From Siphonodentalium dalli (Eukaryota; Mollusca; Scaphopoda; Gadilida; Siphonodentaliidae), in assembly GCA_032622095.1 (NCBI GenBank), contig CP136067.1, forward strand, positions 54,537,899 to 54,601,898: a stretch of DNA of 64,000 bases, read 5' to 3'. The notes beneath the pieces are model-generated. The model ran no database searches. It saw only the letters and a list, made by a program, of their open reading frames with translations, and was not told the origin of the DNA. Positions 45,028 through 55,175 of the stretch are shown here, piece after piece. Both the position numbers and the translations under genes were made by a program. How positions within the stretch are numbered: the stretch's first letter is position 1; each line of letters starts with the position of its first letter.

Positions 45028-45967
45028 CAGCCCTGGGAATTAGCCTAGGCAATAGGCAATGCCTAGGTAAAAGCAGAGGCAAAATCAGTTTGCCTAGGCA
45101 GCCCTGGGAATTAGCCTAGGCAATAGGCAATGCCTAGGTAAAAGCAGAGGCAAAATCAGTTTGCCTAGGCAATTATATTGCCTAGGTAAAACAAGTTCAT
45201 TGGATTACTAAAATTGATTTGTGTCTATCAGAAATAGAACCTCTTTAGCCAAAATGACTTCCTTAAATCACTCTTTACATATATTGTCCTAAAATTGTTT
45301 CCATGGCACTGGGCCATTAACTAGCTACCCATAAGGGCACTAGTTTTGGAGATGATTTGTGGAATGTATATATATGATGAGTAGTGGCCTGGAAATGTTC
45401 TCCAAAATAACTAAGCATTTCAGGTTATTATTGAATCATATTGATTTGAGATGGCAATATTGTTCCAAAATTGCCTAGGTAAAATCTGTTTTTGCCTAGG
45501 CCGATTTCTTTCACCTAGGAAAAAATATTGCCTAGGCAAATTTTCCTTAATTCCCAGGGCTGCCTAGGCAATTATATTGCCTACATGTAGGTAAAACAAG
45601 TTCATTGGGTTACTAAAATTGATTTTTGTCTATCAGAAATAGAACCTCTTTAGCCAAAATTACTTCCTTAAATCACTTTTTACATATATTGTCCTAAAAT
45701 TGTTTCCATGGCACTGGGCCATTAACTAGCTACCCATAAGGGCACTAGTTTTGGAGATGAGTTGTGGAATGTATATATATGATGAGTAGTGGCCTGGAAA
45801 TGTTCTCCAAAATAACTAAGAATTTCAGGTTATTATTGAATCATATTGATTTGAGATGGCAATATTGTTGCAAAATTGCCTAGGTAAAATCTGTTTTTGC
45901 CTAGGCCGATTTCTTTCACCTAGGCAAAAATATTGCCTAGGAAAATTTTCCTTAATTCCCAGGGCTG
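45028..45967 (+). mobile_element. GCCTAGGC-rich MITE, outer copy, 6-bp duplication
   Basis: Ends CAGCCCTGGGAATTAGCC ... TTAATTCCCAGGGCTG with CTCATC at 45022-45027 and 45968-45973. It measures 470 bp without the inner copy. Many palindromic GCCTAGGC words sit near both ends. Confidence 0.93.
45099..45562 (+). mobile_element. GCCTAGGC-rich MITE, inner copy inserted in the outer copy
   Basis: 464 bp, same ends as the outer copy, flanked by CCTAGG at 45093-45098 and 45563-45568. The target was one of the outer copy's own CCTAGG palindromes. The two copies are very similar, so insertion followed soon after amplification. Confidence 0.93.
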
Positions 45968-46237
45968 CTCATCCATTGCTCAAATTTATTCATTTGTTGC
46001 ATAAATCCTGTTGGGTATAATATGAGATGGTCCCATAAATGTCCAAATTTAATGTTCAGTACCCCTTTAAAACATCACTTGTACTAGTACCTAGTTTAGT
46101 AGTTATTAGTTCAAAATAAAGGAAATACTGATGCTGCTGCATAACATACGCAGTGTTTACGATCAACTTCATCTAAGTAATTATGTAATGACTTTTAGAT
46201 AAGATGTACAGTCAGTTTAGGTAACTGTAACTTAATA

Positions 46238-46360
46238 CAGCCCTCTTAATTCAGATTGTTTGGCTTCGGCAATCCGCTACGGCAACAGTATGCCGTGCCC
46301 CAGTTTGCTTCAGCAAATTGCTTCGGCAATGCTGATTGCCGTAGCCAATTATGAAGGCTG
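46238..46360 (-). mobile_element. CAGCCCTC short element with 7-bp duplication
   Basis: Ends CAGCCCTCTTAATTCAGATT ... AGCCAATTATGAAGGCTG, flanked by CTTAATA at 46231-46237 and 46361-46367. Confidence 0.9.
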
Positions 46361-46394
46361 CTTAATATCATATTTCTGTTTGTTGATGAGCCTA

Positions 46395-46841
46395 CTCTCG
46401 GGCCCGCTCCAAATAAAAGTGCAGGCCCAAATAATAGTGCAAGGGGGAAATTCCATTGAAAGTTAATAAAAGTGCAGACCCAAATATAAATAGTGCAGGG
46501 GTAACTCTGAACGAAACATCACTATGGTTAAACTAATTATTTTTATAGTACATGTACTAGTAGGTATAGGAATCAACATAGTATGTGTCATGTGGTGTTT
46601 TATTCAATATTTAAATGTTCACATGTGTGCCATATACTTGAATATGTACATGCATAAAGTTATATAAGCTCCTCATTTTGGTATCAGAATCATATAGAAA
46701 TCTTGAGTTTGTGCTGATTTCAATTTTCATACTAGTAGCCTCAAAATTAATAAACGTTCAGACCTAAATAAGCACTGTGCAGGGGGGAAATTTCCCAAGA
46801 AAATAATAAACGTGCATGCATGTTTATTTGGAGCCCAAGAG
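46395..46841. mobile_element. TACTC-type pogo-like non-autonomous element, family 4 relative
   Basis: Ends CTCTCGGGCCCGCTCCAAAT and, inverted, CTCTTGGGCTCCAAATAAAC, with TA at 46393-46394 and 46842-46843. Motif variants are AATAAAAGTGCAGACCC on the left and AATAAACGTGCATGCA on the right. Confidence 0.88.
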
Positions 46842-46844
46842 TAT

Positions 46845-47229
46845 TTGAACTTTCTGGATTTCAATTTTCATTAAATGTTTTCACCCATTTTTATGACCGG
46901 TTTGTGTGTGTATATTGCTTCATTTGACCACAACTAATCAACTTTCTAACTTTTTTCAGGTTCACATATAGTTAGAAAAAATTTGTGTATCTCTTCTGCT
47001 AACCTATTGTTATCTATGGCAGTATGACTATGGGTTACCTAGGCTAATCGCCTACTGCTTAACACAAACCACTGAAACCAGACGAACGAAAAATAGGTGT
47101 AAGTTATTAAATTACAAAGTTACTTTTATTCTAATGAGTAATGTCCCCCCAATTCACATGCCAAGTTTCGCTTGAAAACAGTCAGATAACTAAAACTAAA
47201 TATGGAAACCAAAATAATTGGCAAATTCT
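46845..47229. other. No gene recognised
   Basis: AT-rich, no element ends or exons seen. Confidence 0.35.
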
Positions 47230-47384
47230 AAGTCGACACAGACCATAACTCCTGCATGGCCCTGCAAAAATTGGCAGGCGGAACCCATATTCGAATTTTA
47301 CCTGTATTTTGTGCTAGTAAACTCACATACCAAATTTCATTCCATCAGTTCAGACTTTCTAAACTTAAGTTATTATCCAACAAA
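47230..47384 (+). repeat. Single unit of the 'CCCATATTCGAAC' repeat
   Basis: Contains ACCATAACTCCTGCATGG, CCCATATTCGAATTTTACC and AAACTTAAGTTATTATCC. It forms the left neighbour of the inverted-repeat element at 47385-49472; another unit lies just beyond its right end. Confidence 0.7.
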
Positions 47385-49472
47385 ATGAAAATCACAGTTG
47401 TTGGAAGATTTTATCAAAATCCACTGATGACATACCATTACTTTAATAATAATATAGACATTAGACAAGTATGGAAAGCTCCTGTGTGAGATTGACGAGT
47501 CGCCATCCGAGATTGTAACGTCATAACTAATCCGTGCTTCTAATATAGCCTGTGACTCGGGTGGTGACTCGTCAGATTTTCAATTTTTGTGTTGTTGGAA
47601 ATTCACAATCACATTAAAATGTTGCAAGAAATGCCAAATCATTTCGGATTTGCAGTGTTACTTTCAAGAAATATATATACTATAGTTGATTGAGTGGAAG
47701 AAATATTTTTACAACTGATACATTTTGTTATGCTGAAATAGGACTTGAAACTAGTAGTTGTGGTAGCGGAAGTCCGGTTGACTCTGAGACTGAATCCTGT
47801 AAATTGGCCAGCTTTCCATACTTGTCTAATACTAGTAATAGTAGTACTATAAATATATAGACTATATATTATTATTATTGAAGTAATGGTGTGTGTATTT
47901 GGGTGAATATCTGAAAACTGTACAATTTGGTGGATTGCATTGCTCGAAATTCATAGTTCAAATTCACATAAAAAAACATTTCCATGTTGAACCTGATGAC
48001 TTACCATGAATTAGGATTTGCTTCGGCATGCTGGAATTTTATTCCCATTGCCATGGCAACATGACTCACTCAAGGTAGGTAGTAAAACATGTCACTCCTG
48101 TTACTAACAAACAACAATCAGCTTACACCAAGTGCGGCCATTTCACCCAACTAAAATGTATTTATTGTTATTACCTTAATACCTTTTGTTACTTCCAGGA
48201 AATAATTAAGCTTAAATAAGCTCATCATAGTAAATATGTTTAAAATCCCTATACTCTGGGTGAATTCGCATATTTCTTGCATAAAAGTGCAAAACTGATT
48301 ACTCTGCAGGCCATGAACTCAAGAGTTCCCAGTTGATCACATATGCATAAGTGTCTACACTTTGTATCAATCCCATTATAATAATAAATGTTTTCTTTGG
48401 ATGAGTATTTTTTAGCAAAATGGAAATATGCGCTGATAACAGGAATGACATTGGTAACAGGAGTGACATTTTGGTAACAGGAGTGACACACCTGGTTTTT
48501 ACAATGTTGTTATAAGTTTTTTTTTTTTAAATGGCTTATATTGAATTCCTATCTTCTTGATCTACATGGACAAACACTGGCCAGAAAAAGGGGTGGTGGC
48601 AATAACTGTTTGTTGCACATATCTGTCACTCCTGTTACTGTCACTCCTGTTACCAAAAAAGTTACAGGAGGGACAGTAACAGGAGTGACATATATGGTAG
48701 TTTATAGAAAATTTCGAAAAATGTTCCAGGATTTGATAACTAATGACTAATGATTTGCACAAAAGACTCAATATAGTATATAAAATATATATTCCTGATA
48801 AATGGGAAATGATGGAAAGAAATGATATTGCGGTAACAGGAGTGACAAACAATTAACCTACTCTCTTCATTTGTTCAGCAATGTGCTCCGGTCTGCAGAA
48901 ATGATTTCAAATCACCGCCTTTTGAACTTTTGTTGGGATTACCTATTTAATGAACTTCTCTCTGGTGGCAGGTTTCTCAAGAAGGCTACTCTACACCCTA
49001 GTGTAATGCCTCTTGGTAACAGGAGTGACACCAAAATTGGTAACAGGTGCAATGTGGTCTATATTTTAAAGTTTGAAAGAAGAAAGTCCATCTTCCAGCT
49101 ATAGTTGTTATGTTCATGTTTCATGGACTCAAATAAGATTGAATATGTTGAATTTATCTTATATTTTGAGTAAAAAAATGATCTATATAGTGTTGAATGT
49201 TGAAAAGTAACATTCAGCAATTTCATGACATGGCCCCAAGTTGGCTCTGTAAAAATCCAACAGCTCAAAATTGATCCAGGTTTTTGCCTGAAATTCATTA
49301 TAAATATGATGTCACCTGGAAAAAATATTATTTGGTTTACTCCCGTTGCACACAATTCTGTAATTATACGGCCAATGGTAGTACTAGTAACATCAAATTG
49401 TACAGTTTTCAGATATTGACCCATTTATCATTGGATTTTGATAATAATTTCCAACAACTGTAATGAAAATTG
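47385..49472. mobile_element. Inverted-repeat element of about 2.1 kb, class unknown
   Basis: Left arm AATCACAGTTGTTGGAAGAT with ATCAAAATCCA; the right arm carries the complement (TTGGATTTTGATAATAATTT, CCAACAACTGTAATG). A second inner pair shares ATCTGAAAACTGTACAATTT (47911; complement at 49396-49415). It contains the GGTAACAGGAGTGACA cluster. A 121-codon minus-strand ORF (49059-49424) has no similarity I recognise. No target duplication is clear. Confidence 0.55.
48090..49052. repeat. Cluster of a 16-bp motif, GGTAACAGGAGTGACA, in both orientations
   Basis: Forward copies at 48435 (one or two changes), 48453, 48473, 48661 (variant), 48676, 48832, 49015 and 49039 (degenerate); reverse copies at 48090, 48624 and 48639. 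Five are exact. Spacing is irregular from 0 to about 330 bp, so this is not a simple tandem repeat. Confidence 0.9.
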
Positions 49473-49504
49473 AGTAGAAATTCCAAACAAAATCTTTGAA
49501 AAAG

Positions 49505-49745
49505 CCTTTAGTTTAAAATAAAAGGGCCGTATAAGTACTAAGAGTAAGACTAAGTTAACTCGGGATAAATTGTGGGCGGAATCCGAATTCAAACTTGAAG
49601 TTGACCTGTATTTTGAACTAATAAACCCACATACCAAATTTCATCCCATTCAGTTCAGTTTAAAAAAAGTTATCAAAATCATCGGATCCGGAAACGAAAA
49701 AAAAGCGAATGGACACAGAGTGACAGATGGACGGACGGACATAAC
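49505..49745 (+). repeat. 'CCCATATTCGAAC'-type repeat with GGAC tail
   Basis: Contains TTGACCTGTATTTTGAACTA, CCACATACCAAATTTCATCC and AAGTTATCAAAATCATCGG, ending in GATGGACGGACGGACATAAC. Confidence 0.7.
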
Positions 49746-50078
49746 ATAATTATAATACGTTTCGTTTTTAAACATTGAAAGGGTCATAAATGACATAATA
49801 TAAAAATGGTGTTTTGTACATTCCTGTTTCAATTTTGGTGAATTAGGCCTAAAAAAAAAAAAAAAATGTTTCCCCTAACCCGCCCGCACCTATTAAAACC
49901 TCCCGCACCAAAAAATATATATATTTTTTTTTTTTTCGAAAATAGCTGCCGACGCTGTTTGTCTCAGTGCGTCGCTTTATAATAGGCTCCGTTTCTAATG
50001 ACTCGACAACCGGACGCATTTCATAAAATGGTGGCGCCCACGGGAAATAAAAAATACATCGTTTTCGTTTAAATCATC

Positions 50079-51894
50079 TAGTGATGAGCCGAGACAATAA
50101 ACTGTTTTAAATATGACGATGTTTTGTTGAATAAATGACCATTAAACATGGGGAGAGTGATTTACCAAACACAAACTTGATATACAGCCATCTCCTCTTC
50201 AATACACGGGCCGTACCTGGGTCTATGTTTGAACAATATATTACAGTGGGGATCGCCGGGAAGAACGCGACACTTTGGGTTAGAGCCAGGCTGCGATGAT
50301 GACGCCGTGATAGCGCGTAATCATAAAGTATATGATGACGTACACACATTACATATCATGGGACTCATGTACGCCGATACGTAACTTTATTGTTCGTCAA
50401 CGTGTAGACATTTTGATTTATGTGTGTCAGACTATAAAAAATCAAAATGTATGCATACGCAGCACAACAAATCTATCTATATAGTACACACAGCGTAAAA
50501 CAGGTTAAACTGTAGAAACCGAAAGTGCATGTCACGTGACATTTAATTGCGCAGCTGACTTCACTGTTTGTTCAATTAAATTGAGCATATTATAACATGT
50601 GTATCAGTTGTCAGGACGCAGGAATAAAAACTGTACAAGCATTAATAGTCAGATATTAAAAAGAATTAAAGAAATTTATTTATTAATTTTACTATCTAAT
50701 TAATATTTTCAAAGTCTTTCACCCAACACAACTTTCCATTAATGATTAAAGGTACTCAACCCGTAAAGAGGGTCCCCATCTCAACAGATTCAAACAACAA
50801 TAATCCGATCGGAGGGTCCTATATTACTATTTCTTTGGCTTTGGGGGTAAAAAATATTTGATTCGAGTCGAGGAACCCATCAAACAAAGCTCAGAATTAT
50901 TAGATATTGATTTTTGAAATTTGTTATAAACTCGAGATGAGTACTGCTAACTGCCGTAATCTGCTCTGGATGTGTTCTCCAAATCTATTCAAACAGACAA
51001 GGATGGATAACTCTAAAATCAAGTGGTAATTTTAACACAATTTTGACTGAGTTCTGGGCCAGATAGTATTCCCGATAATGGAAAATAATAGATTTCTAAA
51101 ATCGATATCTAACAAATCTGAGCTTTGATGGGTGACTTCCTCGACTCGAATCAAATATTTTTGACCCCCGAAGCCATTGAAATAGTAATTGAGAGGAGTT
51201 TTATCGGGTTGAGTACCTTTAACTTTAAATAGCCGAAGACAATGTCATTCCATCCAGTCAGCCTCGTGTGACGTCACGTATAGGTCACCACCACTGATTA
51301 TTTTGATGACCATGCCGAAATCGACAATCAAATCGTGTCTGCGAAATTGACATGAACATGGTGTAACTTGCACCTAGTTCAGTCGGGTCATTTCCTTTGA
51401 TGTGATGTCTTTGAATTGGGATCAAAGAAAAATGCCGTTTGATGAATTGTTATCAAAAACGGGCCGTGGATATGTCGTCATGCACGTGACTACATCAAAC
51501 TTTCAAACTATTTGTTGTGGAATAGCCTAGACTACATGGGTAAGTTAATGCATTGCATCGTCGATTCGTCGATACAATACATTACAATAAATACACAGAG
51601 GCCCCGTACTACAGCTTCTGCATGACATCATACTGGACATGTGCCTGTATTCTATCACAAGTCTGCCCATACCTACCTATATACTTACCCAAACGTATAC
51701 TTATGTATACTGTGTACTGGCATATTACTATGGTTGTTGTTTGCTTCTAATTCTAAGTATTATAACACATATAACATATTCTGGTATAATTATTACAATA
51801 ATCTGAATCGGCACCTGAATCGGCCGATTGTGATCTCTAATAATCGGCAATCGGCGCAAGGCTCTACATGTATTTGACAATCGGCTCATCACTA
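50079..51894. mobile_element. hAT non-autonomous element (TAGTGATGAGCCGA ends)
   Basis: Ends TAGTGATGAGCCGAGACAAT and, inverted, TAGTGATGAGCCGATTGTCA, flanked by AAATCATC (50071-50078) and AAATCTTC (51895-51902), a 7/8 match. At its right end ATCGGC words are repeated. An internal inverted pair near 50750-51225 shares AAAGGTACTCAACCCG and its complement, plus CTCGACTCGAATCAAATATT: a palindromic insertion of about 475 bp. No transposase. Confidence 0.85.
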
Positions 51895-51940
51895 AAATCT
51901 TCCATCAAAACAGGAATATTCACCTATGTCATGGCGTCAC

Positions 51941-53439
51941 TACGGAAGCGTAGAGGCGCCAGATGAATTATACTGGCATCTTGCTGCAGCAAGTTAACTA
52001 TCTTGCTGCAGCAGGTTAGCTATCCTGCTGCAGCAAGTTATTATCTTGCTGCAGCAAGTTAGCTATCCTGCTGCAGCAAGTTAATATCTTGCTGCAGCAG
52101 GTTAGTTATCTTGCTGCAGCAAGTTAGCTATCCTGCTACAGCAAGTTAGCTATCTTGCTGCAGCAGGTTAGTTATCTTGCTGCAGCAAGTTAGCTATCTT
52201 GCTGCAGCATGTTAGTTATCTTGCTGCAGCAAGTTAGCTATCCTGCTGCAGCAAGTTACTATCTTGCTGCAGCAGGTTAGTTATCTTGCTGCAGCAAGTT
52301 AGCTATCCTGCTGCAGCAAGTTAGCTATCCTGCTGCAGCAAGTTAGCTATCTTGCTGCAGCAAGTTAGCTATCCCTACATACCTATAGGGGCGCATGCGG
52401 TGCATAAGATACTATGGGAGGTGGGATGGGTGGTGGGTGTGTACTACATACCTAGGGGCGCCTGTGGCGCATAAGATACTATGGGAGGCACCCCTAGGTA
52501 TGTAGTACCCACTCACCACCACTAACTGCAGCACGTTAGCTATCCCTACATACATATAGGGGCGCCTGCGGCGCATAAGATACCATGGGAGGCGGGATGG
52601 GGTGGTGGGTACTACATACCTAGGGGCGTCGGCGGCGCATATAAGATACTATGGGTGGCGGGATGGGGTGGTGGGTGGGTACTACATACCTAGGGGAGCC
52701 TGCGGCGCATAAGATACTATGGGAGGCACCCGTAGGTATGTAGTACCCACTCACCACCCCATCCCGCCTCCCACGATATCTTATGCGCCACAGGCGCCCT
52801 AAGGTATGTAGTACCATCCCACCACCCCATCCCACCACCCATAGTAACTTATGCGCCCCTAGGTATGTAGTACCCACTGACCACCCCATCCCGCCTTCCA
52901 TAGTATCTTATGCGCCGCAGGCGCCCCTAGGTATGTAGTACCCACCCACCACCCAATCTCCCCTAGTATCTTATGCGCCGCAGGCACCCCTAGGTATGTA
53001 GTACCCACTCACCACCCCATCCCGCCTCCCATAGTATCTTATGCGCCGCAGGCACCCCTAGGTATGTAGTACCCACCCACCACCCCATCCCGCCTCCCAT
53101 AGTATCTTATGCGCCGCAGGCGCCCCTAGGTATGTAGGGATAGCTAACTTGCTGCAGCAGGATAGCTAACTTGCTGCAGCAAGATAACTAACCTGCTGCA
53201 GCAAAATAGTAACTTGCTGTAGCAGGATAGCTAACTTGCTGCAGCAAGATAATTAACTTGCTGCAGCAAGATAGTAACTTGCTGCAGCAGGATAGCTAAG
53301 TTTCTGCAGCAAGATAACTAACCTGCTGCAGCAAGATAGCTAACTTGCTGCAGCAAGATTGTAACCTGCTGCAGCAAGATAGTTAACTTGCTGCAGCAAG
53401 ATACCAATATAATTCATCTGGCGTCTCTACGCTTCCGTA
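51941..53439. mobile_element. Foldback element built of CTGCAG-palindrome arrays
   Basis: Outer ends TACGGAAGCGTAGAGGCGCC and the inverted TACGGAAGCGTAGAGACGCC, then AGATGAATTATA on each side. Next comes a left array of about 18 units of a roughly 22-bp repeat (TATCTTGCTGCAGCAAGTTA) and a right array of about 12 units in inverse orientation. The centre (52376-53138) has about 100-bp units with CTACATACCTAGGGGCGCC, GGCGCATAAGATACTATGGG and GGGATGGGGTGGTGGG, direct in the first half and inverted in the second. GTCAC occurs next to both ends, offset by one base. It has no coding role; the ORFs here are by-products. Confidence 0.9.
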
Positions 53440-53925
53440 AGTCACAAACCATGGTTAGCAGCAGTGTGTTAGGGCTAAAGTTTCTAAAATGTTCTCTCAT
53501 GGACGTGGTAAACAAATTTACCGTAGTTTTTATGCGTGTTTCAAGAACACCATACAGGTTTTGCGGACAACATTGTCGTTAAATGTAGTTTGGACATGGA
53601 TTCAAAGGAAATGTTTAACGTTGAAAAGGAGTGTTTTGTTGGCGATATTTTAAACACTTTTAAAGTGAAAATGGTAGCATATGTTGGTATAGGATATTTT
53701 TGATTGAATTGGTATTGAATATTTACTTTTTATTGTACTTTGTGATTTTAAATACAAATAAATACTATTACTATGCTATTCTATTTTATGCCTTGTGAAG
53801 TTGTGTCTTGCTGATCTCCTTCCAATGTCATAATATGATGCTCCCAGCATTCAAATCACACCCGACATGTATATATACATGGGAAAGTGAGAACTTTTGG
53901 GAGATTTCCAAAACAAAAAAACAAA
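53440..53925. other. Remaining Harbinger-like interior, nothing recognised
   Basis: A plus-strand frame at 53451-53582 (MVSSSVLGLKFLK...) has no similarity I know. It could be a decayed element gene or chance. Confidence 0.35.
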
Positions 53926-54101
53926 AAACAAATTCCCGCCCGCCCGCACCTATATTTTTCAGCTCCGTTAGGGGAAACAAAGGTAATTTTTTTTTAGGCC
54001 TTACTAATATTAAAAGGAGTTGATTGATAATTTGATTGATTCAATGGTTCATTGATTGAACCGGTTGAGCCAAATTGAAAACTTACTATTACTAACTTAC
54101 T

Positions 54102-55167
54102 CAGGGGCGCCGGAAGCATCCAAGGGCAGGGGGGGGCAGAGCCTACAAAAAGGGCACTTTTCCGCAAAAAAGGGCATTTTCTCCACAAACTCGGGAAAAT
54201 AACCATAAATTCATTGTGGCAAAAATCCCTATTTGAATGGTATTTGTCGGTTTTTATGGCCGTTTTGTGATAAAATTGACAAAAAATTAATATTGGTGGT
54301 ATTTCATAATTTCACTATTATTTGGACCAAAAAAGTCACATTTTGCTATTTAACGATGAGAATAAACCCAACGGTAACAAATTAAGGTTTTATAGAAAAC
54401 TGAAAAATTTGTATCAGTGTGAAAGTTACCTATTAGCTGACTTAGATAATGAAGTAAAAACTACGTATACTAAGATTAGGATTAGTGACAGTCAGTTATT
54501 AATTGAAAAGGGCAGATCAAAACTTGAACTAAAAGATCGAATTTGTCCTATCTGTAAGAATGGAGTGGAGGATGAAAAGCATTTTATTATAGACTGTAAG
54601 CCCCTAAAAGTTGAGAGGAAGACAATGCTTGATAAAATTCAGTATAATATTCCTGAATTTAATAACTACAGCGATGATGAAAAAGTTACTTTCATATTAA
54701 GTCCAAATGAAGTTGACACATCCATAAAAAAAATATGTATGATGGGAGTTTATAAAATGTATAAAAAAAGGAATGAGCTTGCGAACTGAAACCTGCTATT
54801 GGGATGGTATCAAAATATAGGCAAACATGTACTTAATATCAGTAAGATCCACCAAACCTCTATTCTATTGTAGAACCTACAATTTCACTTTATGTACTTG
54901 AATGTATACATGTATTGATGTAAATGTCCTTTTGTTATGTTCTTTATATGTGTTGGTAATAATCTAATATTGGATTCTATACCAAATAAACAATTTGAAT
55001 TTATACAAACAGTGAAACACGAGATTAAACACACAAAAAGCATTTTCTGTCTCCAGAAAAAGGGCAAGTCCTGCCCCCGCTCGCCCCCCCCCCCCCTTGG
55101 TCAAAGGCAGGGGGGGGGGTCAGCTGCCCCCTCTGCCCCCCCCCCCCCCCCTCTTCCGGCGCCCCTG
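54102..55167. mobile_element. hAT element carrying a LINE fragment
   Basis: Inverted ends CAGGGGCGCCGGAAG ... CTTCCGGCGCCCCTG with a perfect 8-bp duplication AACTTACT at 54094-54101 and 55168-55175. Sub-terminal sequence is rich in AAAAAGGGCA and in G/C runs. The interior holds an intact 155-codon ORF of LINE origin (54322-54789). No hAT transposase. Confidence 0.94.
54322..54789 (+). CDS. C-terminal domain of a non-LTR retrotransposon ORF2, captured fragment
   Basis: 155 codons, no interruptions. Residues 20-60 (KLRFYRKLKNLYQCESYLL ... TKIRISDSQLLIEKGR) and a zinc-knuckle-like C-x2-C-x8-H-x4-C at residues 75-92 (CPICKNGVEDEKHF) match the region after the reverse transcriptase in CR1/RTE-clade and related LINE proteins, which ends many invertebrate LINE ORF2 proteins. 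The endonuclease and reverse-transcriptase parts are missing. It is enclosed by hAT terminal repeats, which suggests a 5'-truncated LINE inserted in a hAT element that later moved. The first few codons may derive from the hAT sequence. Confidence 0.8.
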   Translation: MDQKSHILLFNDENKPNGNKLRFYRKLKNLYQCESYLLADLDNEVKTTYTKIRISDSQLLIEKGRSKLELKDRICPICKNGVEDEKHFIIDCKPLKVERKTMLDKIQYNIPEFNNYSDDEKVTFILSPNEVDTSIKKICMMGVYKMYKKRNELAN

Positions 55168-55175
55168 AACTTACT

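Larger units (their letters stand above)
44880..46072. mobile_element. Palindromic TTAA-type MITE, copy 2, split by nested elements
   Basis: Sequence on both sides of 45028-45967 matches the arms of 35601-35953 (ACACTCAT..., TTCATTTGTTGCATAAAT, CTGTTGGGTATAA); the right end reads AGTACCCCT followed by TTAA. The left terminus is eroded. Confidence 0.7.
49846..54000. mobile_element. Harbinger-like element (4.2 kb) with TTA target, carrying two further elements
   Basis: Ends GGCCTAAAAAAAA then TTTCCCCTAAC on the left and the inverted GGCCTAAAAAAAAATTACC then TTTGTTTCCCCTAAC on the right, with TTA at 49843-49845 and 54001-54003. A sub-terminal GCCCGCACCTAT block occurs at both ends. A 3-bp TTA/TAA target is typical of PIF/Harbinger. 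No Harbinger transposase or Myb-like protein is visible. Inside lie a hAT element (50079-51894) and a foldback (51941-53439). Confidence 0.72.

Noticed and set aside
49059-49424. 121-codon minus-strand ORF as a host gene
   Set aside because: No similarity recognised, no splice context, and both its ends overlap inverted-repeat sequence of the element at 47385-49472; kept only as a remark.
52620-52901. 93-codon minus-strand ORF with Gly/Trp/Tyr
   Set aside because: It lies in the inverted central repeat of the foldback element and reflects its repeated unit.
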